Assembly (NCBI RefSeq): GCF_900496995.4
Contig: NC_044009.1
Location: 45,221,505-45,285,504 of the forward strand
Direction of reading: 5' to 3'
Length of the DNA stretch: 64,000 nucleotides
Source of the DNA: Aquila chrysaetos chrysaetos
Taxonomy: Eukaryota > Chordata > Aves > Accipitriformes > Accipitridae
Each line of letters starts with the position of its first letter. The first letter of the stretch is position 1. Below, one piece after another: positions 1 through 13,900 of the stretch. Below the pieces are notes generated by a model. The model saw only the letters and a program-made list of their open reading frames with translations, made no database searches and was not told where the DNA came from. Position numbers and translations under genes: made by a program.

Positions 1-3000
1 ATTTTCATCCTACACAAAAAATGACACGGTTATCAGGCGGCAAACAAACAGTACTATCCCACCAGCTGGCAGCAGGAGCAGACGCAGCTCAGCATGCCCA
101 GCAGTTGCCCGTGGTCAGCTTTTCAATAACTCATTCATCCCAACAGTACCTTAATGTTTGGTCATAAATGTTTTCACAAAATGAAGAGATGAGCTTAAAC
201 TGAGTTGGCAGTGACCTTGGATTTATTCTAAGTTCAGCTGCATGAAAATACAAGCTTTTAACCATGCAGAGCCAATTCAACCTAGAGTCCTACTTTGTTT
301 AGCAGAAAAAAAATCGAACTCCTGGAGATCAGAAAACCAAGCCAAGTTCAGGCCGGCCAGTCTGCAACTTTTTAGTGCTCCTTGCAATTTTCTGTGCAGA
401 AACAGCACTGCTTCGGGTCACCCAGCAGTCACCGGGACAATGAAAGTACGAGTCTCCTTTATGCTGCTTCGTAACATCAGTCCCATTAAATCCTCCATTA
501 CACAATAAGCATAGTGACTGTGTGGCACATTTGATGATTAAGAAGAAACACCAACATAGGTTTTTTTACCACCTCATGTTTCTCCGTGTGTTTTGGATGC
601 TTCCAGCTTAGTCACCCACCGTGTCCCACAGCCACAGCTCTGCCCTTGGCTGCACCCAGCTCGGCACTGGGAGGGGAAGGGAGTTAGAGCTGCACGCTGC
701 ATCCATCTCCAGCCAGGTTGTCCATTTGTGCTTCTTTATCAAAGAAACATGGAGAGACTAGGTAGAGGATTTTGTGTATTCTTGGGATGTTAATTACCAA
801 CACAACAGGATTTAGAAACAAAGACATTTAAAAAAAAGTTAAATGTGTACATGGGTGCAAATTGTAATTGCTGCCTTTATGTAATCTCCCGAATGATGAG
901 CCTTAGAAGAAAAAAAATATCATTTAGCACTAACCTCTTATTTTTCCTTTTTTTTTTGTGGTTTGATTTTGTTTTGTTTTTTAAAACACTTGCCTTTGTA
1001 ATTAACCTCTTGGATGCTTTAAACCCAACCCAACACAGAACAACAACGGGAGGTACAAGTTTAGGGAGAGCAAAGGGTTTTTCTGAAATTGCCTTTTATT
1101 CACATTGTACGGTGTCTTACATGAGCCCTGAGATGACCTGCCCACAGGCTGCTCAGCCCCTCCACCAGCAACGACACCTCAGATCCAGATCTGGTGTTAC
1201 AGGTGCAGAACACTGATGAGAACCATTCCCAAAGAGTTACTCCCAGCATACAAGACTGTAATTGAGTATTAGATCTGGTATGTTTAAGTATTGATGACTC
1301 CCCGTTCAGTCCAAGTCATTAATGGGAGCTGCTCATAAATTTTTAGTTTCCTAACGCATCAGAAATCAGCCATGGCTGTATACCTTCTCCAAAATGATCT
1401 CTACAGCATAAAAATATAGAAAACACATTGCAAAAAACTCCCACTTACTTCATTCTATGAGAAGCTTAACATCATTTTAAATTACAGCTACAAGAAAATT
1501 ACTGTTGTGTAAGGGTACATGTACTTTCCCATCCTTTCTTTTCTACACAAATGACTAATAGAAGTTTAAAGCAACTTTCCTGGACCCACAGGAAGATGAA
1601 CACTTATTGGAACATTTAAGTATAATGGAAGACTAAGCTCCTACATCCCTGATTTTGTAATTAATGTGCAGGTAGCTAGATAAAATTGTACGTGTCTCAC
1701 CTGAGCAAGTCAAGCAACATACAGGCTGCTCTGCAGCACTTCAGGCACACACACCACCTCTTCTGACAGCTGAGGCCCATCAGTGAGACAACACAACTTC
1801 TCTTCGGAGCATGAGACTTCCAGTTCTATACACAGGATTGAGAGTTTGGTACAGAACGTGCCTAAAACCACACTGTCCTGGGCTGCTTAGCTATTTTTAT
1901 TCAGTTTTGGCAGCAGGGATCCCTCAACCTAGGAAGAGCAGCTCCTGGCCTTACTCCCGAACATACTGAATTCATAACAAAAACCCCAAGTAGTACCTAC
2001 GCTTCCCCACTGAATACAGCTGGAATGCAAAACCCATCTTATTTTACACTTGGCAGCAACTCCTGCTCTCAGTCTGACAGCTTTCACGCTCAAAGGTCAA
2101 CTCTTCCCCCCATTAAAGAGCTCATATATGAGCTGGCTTGTTTCCTTGACATACCAACTATTTGCTAACCCAGTTATGATTGCACCAGATACACACAGTC
2201 CAGCTCTAGAGGGCTCCCCACCGCTAGGCAGTGCCTATTTCTATAAAACACCAACCTAACAGACCTGCCTGAAGCAGCAAGTCCGTCGGACACCGTCCCC
2301 TCCTGGTGCAGCCCATTTTCTTCCTATTCCCCCTCCCCGCTCCTGCAAGAGCCCAGCTGCTGAAACAGTACATGAGAATTGCCTGTCTCTCCTTGTTACC
2401 CACCATACCCAAGAACAGCCAAATTGTATTTGTGGACACCACCCCTCTCTAATCCAGACAGCTGTTTGCAAAGCAGATCCACCCAGCACCCAAGCCCAGG
2501 GCATCTCAACAATTTAAAGGATCTGTAAGAAACCAGATTTGCTTAGAAAGCCTCACTCGGAGCGCCTCTCGGAGCCTCCCCAAGTCATCCACGACCACTC
2601 ACTCAGCGCCTGCACCCCCAGCTCCCATCCCTCAGGCTCCTTGCACATAACTGAATTCTGCTGGTGCCTTTTCACTGGCTGCCTCAGCTCCTCCAAGATG
2701 CAGCAGCAGAGCCCTGAACATGACAGCAAAACGAAATGGGGGAAAACCACATCCAATCTGGGTTCCAAAAGATCCACAAGCCAGAGCTATGATTATATCT
2801 AGGTCTAGCTGCAGTACAACTTTCAGCTAATACACACCAGCCCTGTCCTTCAGCTAACAGTGCATCTCCGTACCTATACATTCTGTGCATCTTTGCACAT
2901 AATTATAGAGATCTACATATAGCTGTGGGGGACAGGAACAGGTATTCACTCTGTTTCTTTACATTTTCTCACTATGCTTTGTATCTATGTATCAGGAATT

Positions 3001-4029
3001 TTTGAGTTTTTCAAGTGAATTTTTAAGACTCTACCTCCTAGAGGGGAAAAACACAACCTTGTCTTATCTTCAGGCCATTGCAGTGTATCAAGAAATCCAG
3101 TCACTAGAGCACGATACAGTTGCAGAACCAGAGGACTGTTGGAAAAGCACAGCTTAAATTAACTTCTTTATTTTACATATATTTGCCTATCAGTCTTTCT
3201 TACCACATGAATCAGTCAGCAGTTATGACTCAAAAAGTCACTATTTGAAAAACTCTAAAAAATTGTATCCTTGAGAGGGAGATGTTAATAATACAGTTTT
3301 GTAATACAATTATTTAACATTTTCTTGTTTGCACTAAGATTCTATTTGATTCCAGCATGTGAAGTTTTATAATGCTTGCTGTAAAAATACCTTCCCATAT
3401 TTATCCTTGTTTTGGAGTCTCATTTATCATGCTTTGAAGCAACTAGAAGCTCTGGCAATTGATAAACTTCTCTGAAAAAAAATCTGAGGCATCTTTACAA
3501 CCCAGTAGAAACCCAGAGATCTCCCTCTTGTGGTCTTCTATGTAAACAACCTTAACTACGTTTGTGAGTTCAGAAGTGTCTAAGTTTTCTTTCACCAAAT
3601 ATTAACAGAAATTGTAAGTAATTCCACTCAATATATGAAGCATTCTTCCTAGAAAGAATGAGAAAGAGATTGTTTTCACTTTATTTTTATCTACATGGTA
3701 TTTTCTTGCAGAAAAACCAGAGATTTAAAACGCAGTGCTGTCTCCTGTATACCACCACTTGAAAGAAAGTATGTGGGGGGGAAGTTACAGAACAAAGTAG
3801 ATGAACAAACCTAACAATGGAGGAGATGTTAGGTTTATATAGGTAAGTGCTATCTAGATGAACATATAAACTGCAGTTCTAAAATGCTCACACTTCAGTT
3901 TACACAACGCACATAATGATCTCTACCTTACAGACCAATCTTACTCTTCAAAAATCATAGCGGATATGTAGGAACCCATGCTCACAATTTCCCATGTAAT
4001 GAGATTAACAAGTCTGACACAAACATAAA
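1..4029. other. Downstream flank of ACTR3, no gene recognised
   Basis: About 4 kb of AT-rich sequence with only short open frames in both directions. I see no splice-bounded conserved peptide, no RNA gene and no clear transposon. Distal ACTR3 polyadenylation could extend transcription into it (AATAAA on the minus strand at 3167-3172 and 1095-1100). Confidence 0.5.
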
Positions 4030-4846
4030 AAGAAATTTTGTGCCTTTATTGGAATGGTGTTAGGCTTTAAATACACCAATTTTGATAACCTGATTATTTG
4101 GTTTAATTAGAAATGACACTACAGAACTGCAATACTGGTCCAACAGTCTTGTCTTTACTTTTTTTTTTTTTTTTTTAAAGCAAGAGATAGTATGAAAATG
4201 CACCAAGTAATCAGAAAGCACTAGCAGGCATCGGTTAATCCAAGATACTAGCTTCTTAGTTCCAAAAGCACTCGCATTGTATGGAACCCAGGATTTAGAC
4301 TGGTCATGATTTGCAAGAACTAGTTGCATGAGTCATGACTTTTTTTTCTTTTAATTTACTTTCAAGTTGGTCACTGGTAAATTTTTTACCTCAAATATTA
4401 CAGTTTCTTTAATTCATATTTTTCCTCAAAGTATAAAAAAGTATGAAATATAAACAAGCTCCTGCATTGCACCCATGAAAGGGTACAACGGAAGCATTAG
4501 AGAGCTGACTATCTACACACCATCAAATCCCATCAAATCTTGGATAATTCATTAATATACAAAATATCAGGGCACAGAAAGAACTAAAATCCACTTTTTT
4601 GTTTTGTTACGCACAGGTTCAAATAATCAATCTAAAGAAAAAACGTGATCATTTTGGCTTTCCACTACATCCGCATGTTGAGACACTTATTAAAATAATC
4701 CTGCTTAATTGTGTTTGGTCTTTTTCTTATTGTCAAGTCATGTTTGTTATCTTAATACCAGCCATCAGACAAACAAGTAATCAGAAAGACTCCTACTCCT
4801 CCTCCTCCTCCCCACCTCCCTATCCCTGACCCTTCCAAGGTCAGTT
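4030..4846 (-). other. ACTR3: ACTR3 3' untranslated region (principal form, inferred end)
   Basis: This is about 0.8 kb of AT-rich sequence after the ACTR3 stop codon. A GGA-repeat tract (minus strand, about 4797-4811) lies roughly 35-50 nt past the stop. The end is set by the polyadenylation signal at 4045-4050 and an approximate cleavage point near 4030. Longer forms ending at AATAAA signals further downstream cannot be excluded. Confidence 0.7.
4045..4050 (-). terminator. ACTR3 polyadenylation signal AATAAA
   Basis: A canonical AATAAA on the minus strand is followed within about 25-30 nt by a T/G-rich stretch (TGTTTGTGT), the expected downstream element. This makes it the best-supported 3' end. 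Other AATAAA copies on this strand at 3167-3172 and 1095-1100 are possible distal sites. Confidence 0.7.
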
Positions 4847-4942
4847 TTAGGACATGACTCCAAACACAGGGTTGTGACGACAGATGCTAGGACCAATCTC
4901 TTCATAATCTTTTTTGGTATGGCATACTTGGTAGAATTCAGG
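4847..4942 (-). CDS. ACTR3: ACTR3 terminal coding exon 12 (residues 388-418, stop)
   Basis: The coding part is 96 nt with acceptor TACAG|CCTGAA. It encodes [19 protein letters not shown] through [11 protein letters not shown], then TAA at 4849-4847. The exon continues into the 3' untranslated region. Confidence 0.97.
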
Positions 4943-7900
4943 CTGTAAAGGGAAGGAAAAAAAAAAAATTAGTCAACAGTACTACACCTTATTTTAACAA
5001 TATTAACATTTATGTAGCAAGTGGAAAAAACCAAATACAGATAACTTGGAAATCGTGAAATTAACTTTACATCACACATGGCTAAACACCAATGCAAACA
5101 GTGTATTTTGCCACAAAACTAAAATGCACTATTTAACAACTCAAATCTGTAATTCAGCTCTCATTTGCTCTTTCAAATCTTTAAAGTCTAATGCAAAAAC
5201 TTCAAAGGGGGCAGGGAGGGTATATTTCCTATTTGAGGCTTATCAAAAACCCCCCAACTACATTTAATATGAAGTAAAGGAGAGATGAGAACTCCAAAAG
5301 CATAGCCAGAATGACTAAAACATGCTCAGCTTTATAGCTAACTTACTGTGGAAGCCAGCATTGATCCTCCAAACCAAACAGCGTATCTTTGCATATGGTG
5401 TGTAATGACTTGTACATCAATGGGCTTAGGCTATAAAAGGAAAAAAAGGAACACATTAAAAGTCACTTTTGCTGGTAAAAATTAGATCTTTTAAAAAAGG
5501 AGCGTATATTCCAAGCTTGCTTTTCACAAATTTGTATTTTCTTAAATGCTGGGTATGTAAATTTACAACTATAGCATCAGATTTTCTCTTGTACGGCCCA
5601 GACTAAGAAATAGCTCTTGCTTATACATCGCCAGTTACCTACTTTATCAGACATTAAGAGATACTTGCATTCACCCCAATTTTCTCCCAAGAGCTCCACT
5701 ACAGTGTTCCTCTCCAATTATCCACATTCTTTTTCTGCTGAATTTCTTGAGGGACTGTTTGTTTATGCAGTTGTAAGAATAGAACCATACTACTTAGTCC
5801 TTGCAAAAAAACACTTTAGAAAGCTAATTTTTAAGTTTCATATCATTATTTTAATAAAGCATCAGTTGCAGATTGAAAGTTTATCTAGGACCAACACAGT
5901 CATGCTTTTCAAAACTACAACACTCATTCCAGTTAGCCCCTTTCCCTCCATATCCACACAAACCTTCATTCCTTACTTGTGCTTATCAAAAATGGCAGCG
6001 TATGTAACAGTTTCAGAAATAATTTGTTTGTTCCAGTACAACCTGCTGAAATCTGAACAATTTGAAACAGTATTTAAAAATCTTTTTTAATACCTTTTCA
6101 AAATTCAAGCCGGTGATTACTTGCAATGCCTAGTAAGCTGAACAAGGAAAAATCGCATCAGATTTCCTTATTCATACCCTGCTTCCTTACTCAGTGGTAA
6201 AAGTCTAGTAAGGGGAACTGAGAATAAACTAGGTTACCTCAAGCAGAGAGCTGTATATAACTGAAATTTCAGAGTTGTTTACATGGCATGTTATGAAGCT
6301 ATACTGGGGGTTTTAAGGATTGTTTGAGCTCATCTAGCTAGATTACTACTAAAAAAAATAAATGAGGAAAATAACTTCAATCTTGCCTTAAAAGGAAAAA
6401 AACACAAAATTTTAGCTCTGCTGGTATCTTTTTCTGTTGACTCTGCATACATAAAAACAGAAAAGTTAGATCAGAGGACAAACGTGGAAAGAACATAAAT
6501 TAAGGATCACGCAGTTTAGTGAAAATATTAAGTCATTTCATAGAATCATAGGATAATTTAGGTGGGAAGGGACCTCAGAATGTCTCTAGTTCAGCCTCCT
6601 GCTCAAAGCAGAGTCAGCTACGAGGTCAGAGGAAGTTATTCAGAGTTTTATCCAACTGAATCTCAAAAACCTCCAAGGACAGAGACTACACAACCTCTCT
6701 GGGCAGTCTGTTCCAATGCCTGATTATCCCTACAGTAAAAAAGTTTTTCATTTTATCCAAGCTGGACCTCCTTTGTTTCAATTTATACCTTTTTGCCTCT
6801 CATGCACCCACCACTCAACACTGTCAAGGGCCTGGTCCCGCTTTCTCCATAATCTTCCCACAATATACCGAGGGGCTGCTATTAGGACTCCCAAAGCCTT
6901 CTCTTCTCTAAACAAGGCAGTTCCCTCAGCCTTTCTTCACAGGGCAAGTGCTCCAGCCCTCTGACTACCCTGGTGGCTTGACAATGAGCTTGCTCCATCT
7001 CTCTTATTAAGTTCAAAAGACTGAGGACAATGATTTGCAAGTAATCAATAAGCACTAAGCACAAAAAAAGCTGGGGAGCGACCAACTGCTTTTACATAAC
7101 AGGTGTAAGTCCCATCCTTTCATTAGGTGAGACTGATTCAGTTCAATAAGGGACAGGCAGCACAAGTGCATAGCTGGGGAAATAGTACTGTAGCTTCCTA
7201 CAACGAAAGGATTATATAAATATTTTCCAATACCAGTCTACATTTCTCTACAACATACAAATCTCTGAAAAGCTTCTATAAGAACTTTAAATGAAAATAA
7301 AGACATTTCAACAAACAAGAACATCATTGCAATATCTTATTTTTGCATTTTCCAGGTAACAAGGGAGAGAAAGATGCTCGTTAAATGCATTAGCTACAAG
7401 AACTAACCTTCAGTCTGCCACCACTAAGCTCTTCACTAAGTTTCAGTCTGGCATCAACAGTCCTTTTCAAGTCTCGCTGTAAACGGCGACCAAAGTCCCT
7501 GAACATGGTTGAGCCTCCAGAGAGGACAATATTCTGTTTTGAGTAACAAAACTTATTAATCACTTCCAAAAACACAAGTCTTCAACTTTACCCACTTCTT
7601 AAATTCTAAACATAGTTTTTAAAACTACAGTTAGCAGGTATGCTTTTACTTTGTTTTAAATTATCTAACACTTCAGCAGACAGAATACGAATTCACAAAG
7701 AGGTTGTCACATCAAAATTGGCTGTGCTTTAAAATCCATTTATACCTAAATACATCTCACTCTCTGCGCTCAGATTTATGTTTCCCTTATTTCTTTTTCT
7801 TTTAAATGAGACTTTGAGTAATGAAACATCACATTCTGAAAAAGTGTAAGTGAACAACATAAAGCCTTCTGCATATTGGACTTATTTCTAGAAAAATGGT

Positions 7901-10900
7901 TCATTTGGGGTTTGTTTTTTTTAAATAGAGTTTCAAATACATATTTCAATAAAAAACACAATCTTTCTAAAACATGTATTAAAAAAATCATTATAGCTAC
8001 TGACCTTATACAGAGGACGTCTAACATCAATGGGACAATTCTGAATAACTTCATCTACTACTTCTGAGATTGGTTGCGTAAAGTCAGGATTAGCAAACTA
8101 CAATCAAGAATAAAATCAAGACAAGTCAACTTGTAGGACCATGTATTGCAAAAGAAAGGGAGCAGAGAGAAAAAGGGAATGGAAAGAACCATCCTATTAT
8201 ACTAGAGACATCATGAAAACTAATAATAGAATTACTTATGTTAGCTATTTTTGCTGCCATTTATAAAAGATTTTATAGAATAATAAACCTAAAGTATCTC
8301 TTTAGGTTTTATATAAGCTCTATAAGCTGTTCTCTTAGATAGTTTTTGTTAGCTGTAATAGGTCAAAGAATATATGCCCTTCTCAGATGCTGAGCACCAA
8401 GGCAAAACAGTGTAACGTGAAAAAAACTGCAACAGAAGAAGGTACAGGGATTCGGGGCAGGAAGAGGGGGAGAAAGAAGAAAAAAAAAAAAAAGGCTTTA
8501 TTCACTTTTAATTTTTCCCAACACTGGAAGAGAGACTGAGGGTATAAAGGCAAGAAAACAGAATATTTAGAAACTTGACTTTTCAACAGACAGGTAAGAA
8601 AACAGGGTACTATGTGGTGAGACCTGGATATTCTATTAAAAATTGCAAGAAGAAAATATGGGGTTAGTAATCCATTTACTTTAAAAATTTAAAATATAGT
8701 GCTTTGTTTAGGTATCAACCTGAATTTGTATAAAGATTACTAGCAATCAAGGATCAAAAACACACTGACTTACAACAATAGCTGATATCTATTTACAAAT
8801 AAGGAGAAATATAAGTCAGGATAACCCCTTCTTTACAAGTTTGTAAATACTATTTATGTGCTATCATCTAAAATGCACCTAAAACAAAATGTGTAGACAA
8901 TTCAAATCAACTTACCTCAGGATGGAAGAAAATCTCTGGCCCCAGGAATCTCTCATAGCCAACATCAATGGTAAATTCTTTCTTTGAGATAGCATTAATT
9001 CCAGTATACTGTTTAATCCACTTTGTACCATCTGTGTCATACTTGTTAAATTCTTTTACTAAGTCAGGGCAAACATAACTAAAGCGTTCCTGAAAATTGA
9101 ATATGTACAGTTAGAAGTATCTTCTTAAGTAGAGCAGGGAAGATGGTATGAACTTTAAAGTTTAAATAACTACACTTTTTAAAAAATAAGATTTTTAAAT
9201 TGGCAGATACAGACTAGGCCTCAAAAATGGGTGAACTGACACTTACTGTATACAGTTCGATAATGGCTCTGCTACTACAAATCATTTCTGTGCAGCACTG
9301 AAAGCAGCACAGCTTGCTGAGCTAAATTACTTTTCTTCTATTTTTCCTCTAAACTTCTACAACAGCGAGAAATGAGTTCTAAAGTATATTGAAGAACTTG
9401 CATAGAAACAAGTTTAAGTGTACTTTAAGCTGAATGTCTTTCAGAATAGCTTTGCATTACAAAAAAGAACATATCAACATTCAGAAAGTATAAAAAAGTA
9501 ATTACAGCTCTTTACATTACACATCCCACCAAGAACACTTCCTACTGAATGTTACAATAGTAATAATAAGGGAGGGGAGGAAAAAAGGGAGAAGTGAAGA
9601 GTGAAAGACTAAAGAGTGAAATTCTAGGCCAAATTGAGTATAACCCAATCTTAAGTTTAAGGTATTTCACGTTACTTTATTATCTAGACATTTTTATATT
9701 ATTTAGAAACAGAGCACCATTACTTGGAAGGATGATGATTTTAAGAGATTATTGTATTTTAAAAATAGATATCAAGCTCTGGTCTAAAATAACATTAACT
9801 CCTGCAATGTTCACATTACCTTCACTGCTTTAGCTGTTTCCAAGGATTGTTCAGGAGGAATTCCTACTTCTCGCTCCCTCAGCAACTGCTGAATGAAGTA
9901 TGTTATATCTCGCCCAGCAATTGGAATGTGTTTGATACAGCTGCCAATCACGTATCCTTCAGCCTATAAATAAAATTAATTGGGAGAAAGATACTGACAA
10001 GAACTCCTCCAAAGCTTAGGAGAGAGAAAGACATGGAGTCTAAACTCCTATTCACTACCTGTGATTGTGAGATTGAAGCCTTTTAAGACTGGCTCATTTA
10101 ATTACCAGAAATCCAATTCTTCAGTAGCCTTATTTTACTTATTAAAGTATTTTGCTTTGCATTGGTTCATTGTTCTTACAAGGTTAGGAGGAACAGAAAG
10201 GTCACTAGTACATAAGGCAGACAAATAGCTATACTCACTGTTCCTTGGCCTTTATTTTCTCTTCAAAATGAGGTTACTCTTACCAAAAAGGTCAAGGAAC
10301 CTTGTATCGCGAAATATTATTTTAGAATAAATGATGTGGCTCTGCAGTCACAGCCACTGATGTAAGACGTTACAATCCACATGAACCAAAATTAATTTTC
10401 TGAAAGCAGGGAGAAAATGCATCATTTCAGCACATTGAGACTGCTTAGAACATCAGACTGGCCCGTATTCATCCATCAGTCTACCCTTTAAGTCACACTC
10501 ATCCTGGGGGCATTAAAAATATCTTGTCTAAATGCAGAAACCAAAAGTGTTCAAGACTGGCCTTCAACCTCACCAGACCTGCTACATTCAAACAGATAAA
10601 TCCAGATATCACACTAATATTAAATGCTTAGAATTTCCTATATACAACTTACATTCCTATAAAAAGTTCTTTCTAACACAGAAAACAATAAAGTCAGTAA
10701 AAATGTACCACTATTGTTAGCTTCACTACAGAGGTGTTTGTTAATTCCTCTTTATCTATTTCATTATAAAGTGATATGCTATTGCTGTCAATTTGTTCAA
10801 CATGTTTAAAAATTCCAGAAGTCAAGTGAATGTCACTCTACAAAGGAGCTTAATGGTTCAAGTGATATAGAATACCTACTCTTAACTTCAGTTAAAAAAA

Positions 10901-13900
10901 AAAAAAAAAAACACAAATCAGGAAAAGTTCAACCGTTTTAAACAGCAATTTGAACTACTAAGTACAATTAAAAAAAGTTACCTATAGAAGGTTTAACTTA
11001 TCAATTGTTTCCTACATCTTATTGACATTCCTAGCTATACTTCAGTCTGTGTAGGTGTAAACTTCAGAGAAGTCACAGGACAAACTGTTCACAAGTTAAA
11101 TTGTTTCTATAGTTCTGATGTATACTTACCACAGGAATAACATGAGTGACACCATCACCACTGTCTATAACTGTGCCAGTCAGCGTTCGTTCTCCTACTT
11201 GTCTTGACGTCCAAGATGCAGCTAAGGCAAGGACAGCCTTATAAAAGAACACACACAGAAAACAGATCTTAATAAAAGCACTGCATTGCAGATTCCACCT
11301 TCTACTACCCCTCCAAAGAATACCCAGACTGACACCCTCATGGTCATTTACAGCATGGAAACTGATATAGTATTATTATATATGGTAAACAAGAGCTTAT
11401 GAAAAAGAGGCTGGATAAATGTAGTTTTTTGACTCCTGCCTGATGCTTTTTTAGCCATGTTCAAACACCTTTTTTGCTACTTCATAATGAGAGGGATTCA
11501 ATTCTTGGCCTAATACCATTATTATGATGTGGTGTGTTGCTTGCTTGGTTTTTTATTATTATTTATTTATGATGCAACAGATATTATACTCTACTGCTTA
11601 GAGGCCTTCTATACAGGTAACAGAAGAACAGTACCACAGAATCAATGCGTGTCAAACATAGTGGTGAAACTGCTAACCAAAAGTACATAAAAGTATTCCA
11701 AACACCAGTCATATAATTTTCATAGTGAAATTCGTTTTAGCTCAAGGAGAAATACTGTAGGCTCTAACTTTCAACAGCCTTTCCCTTACCTGAACAGCAA
11801 TATATAGCCCTGGAACATTGAAAGACTCGAACATGATTTCAGCAGTATATTCTCTATTTTCTGGAGTATTTAATGGAGGCTCAGTCTGCGAGACACAAAA
11901 AAAAAAAAAAAAAAAAAAAAAAAGCCAAGTTTTACTTACATTCAAATCAAACACTTGACTTTAAAAAAAAAAAAAATCACCAAATCCTAAGTTTTGAAAG
12001 ATGAGTCATTCAACAACAATAGCATGTAAAAATAGTAATGTGAAAAGGGTGCATTTAAAGGCAAATGGTGCAATTAAGAAAATCTAGAAACTCGTCTGAC
12101 AATAACAGAATTTATGCAAACTGCATTGCAAAAACATGATGGTTTGAGTGAAAACAGAAAAACAGAAGTGCAATAAAAACTTTATAGTAATTACTGCTTA
12201 AGAATTTACATCGAAGGTCCCCTTTGTGGGTTGGTTAGCCCATTACAACTTTTGATTTCACTTGAAAGAACCAAGGACTATCAATCTAAACAGGTCAAAG
12301 GATGAAGTTTAGCACATTTAAAGAATGACAGTTGTTTTAAAAAATATTTCAGTGACTCAAAGAAAAAAAGCTGTTTTTCTTCAGATAGCAATCACTATAA
12401 AACAAGTTGACATGATCAGCTGTAGAAATGTACCCAACTGAGAGAAGCTAACAATAACATACAATACGCTACAATACTATGCTATAATTTCCATTAAAAT
12501 ACCGAACACACTTAATATTAAGTCTCTCCTCTGAAAGAGGATTTTGGTTAGTGCTACAGAATATTTGAGGAAAAAAAAAATTACCACTCTTGCATTGCAT
12601 CAACTATGTAATAGGAGGGTAATAAGAGGAGGAAGCCACACTCTTCACAAAGGTGACAGGACAAGGGGCCATGAAGACAAACTACAACATGCAAAATCCT
12701 AAGTAGGTACTAAGAGGGAAAAAAGGTAACATGAGGGTGGTCAAATATTGGAAAAGGGGCCCAGAGTTGTTATGGCATCTTGATCCTTGTTGATATTCAA
12801 AGCTTAGCTGGACACAGCCTTGAGCAACTGGACCTCATTAGACCTGCTTCGAGAAGATCATTGCATTAGATGTTTTTTAACAAGTATGGCCAACACCTCT
12901 AATTCCAAACTTGCTCTACAAATGTCACACTAAAACAAATTGTCTATTTCAATGGCCTCAGATAAAATACTAAGGAATAGCAGATGCTTCACAATAGAAC
13001 TGAATTAAGGTCAATGTTAATCTGCCCAAATATGACAATCAATCTTATGGATTTCACCAAAAAATTCACTCTAGACACATCATCCAGGTGGCAGCGTTGT
13101 ACATAATTGCAATTATTTTGTTTTTAAAGTCAAAACATACAAGTACTTTTTTGCCTCAAAAATGTAAACTTGATCATTGAATTCAGTGGATAAGCAATAG
13201 AAAAAAAGTGATGAAGCAGACACAGTTTGGAGGGAAACAAGTAGAGAACAGGAAAAAGTTTGCAGTTCAGACACTCTGACATCTTTAGAAAATTAAAGAA
13301 CCTGGATGGGATAAGCCAGATCAGGAAAGTTCCAGGTAATTCATATTTACTTTAGTTTTCAAAATAAGCATATTTATATTTAAGAATTATTACATAAAGC
13401 AGCACAAATATTCTTACTAATCATACGCAATTTCATAAGTAACACAGTTTTACCTACCAAAAGAAAATAATGATCCTCGGGTTCTGCCCTTAGATACTTA
13501 AAGATTACTTGCTCCATAAACCTCTCCATCAAGTCCCAGTCTTCAACTATACCATGGCGGATGGGCCACTGTTGCAGAAGAATATCAAAATAGAATTGGA
13601 AACATAAGAAAAAAAAAAAAATAAAAATCAGTGTTTTCAACTGCAGTAAAAGCATATTTTCTACAGATGCAAGAAACCTTGCATTAGGTTTTCCCTGTTC
13701 TGATCTGACACCTATTCAAGATTCAGATTCCAACCTTGAATAGCAGAGACAATACACTGCGCTTTTCTCAGTACAACAGAATGGTGGCACTAGGATAAAC
13801 CAAAGGTTCCCCCTAGCCCAGTATCCCGACTCTGACACTGTTGATAGCGGATCCCAAGGAACATGAAAGAATGTGGTTATTTCTGCTTAACACTGTCCTA

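Noticed and set aside
242-1216. Short frames near the left edge that might be a neighbouring gene's exons
   Set aside because: No conserved peptide, weak or absent flanking splice sites, and sequence typical of an AT-rich flank.
5617-6090. A 157-codon plus-strand frame inside ACTR3 intron 10
   Set aside because: It begins at TTG, is antisense to ACTR3, and shows no domain or signal. Simple AT-rich intron sequence accounts for it.
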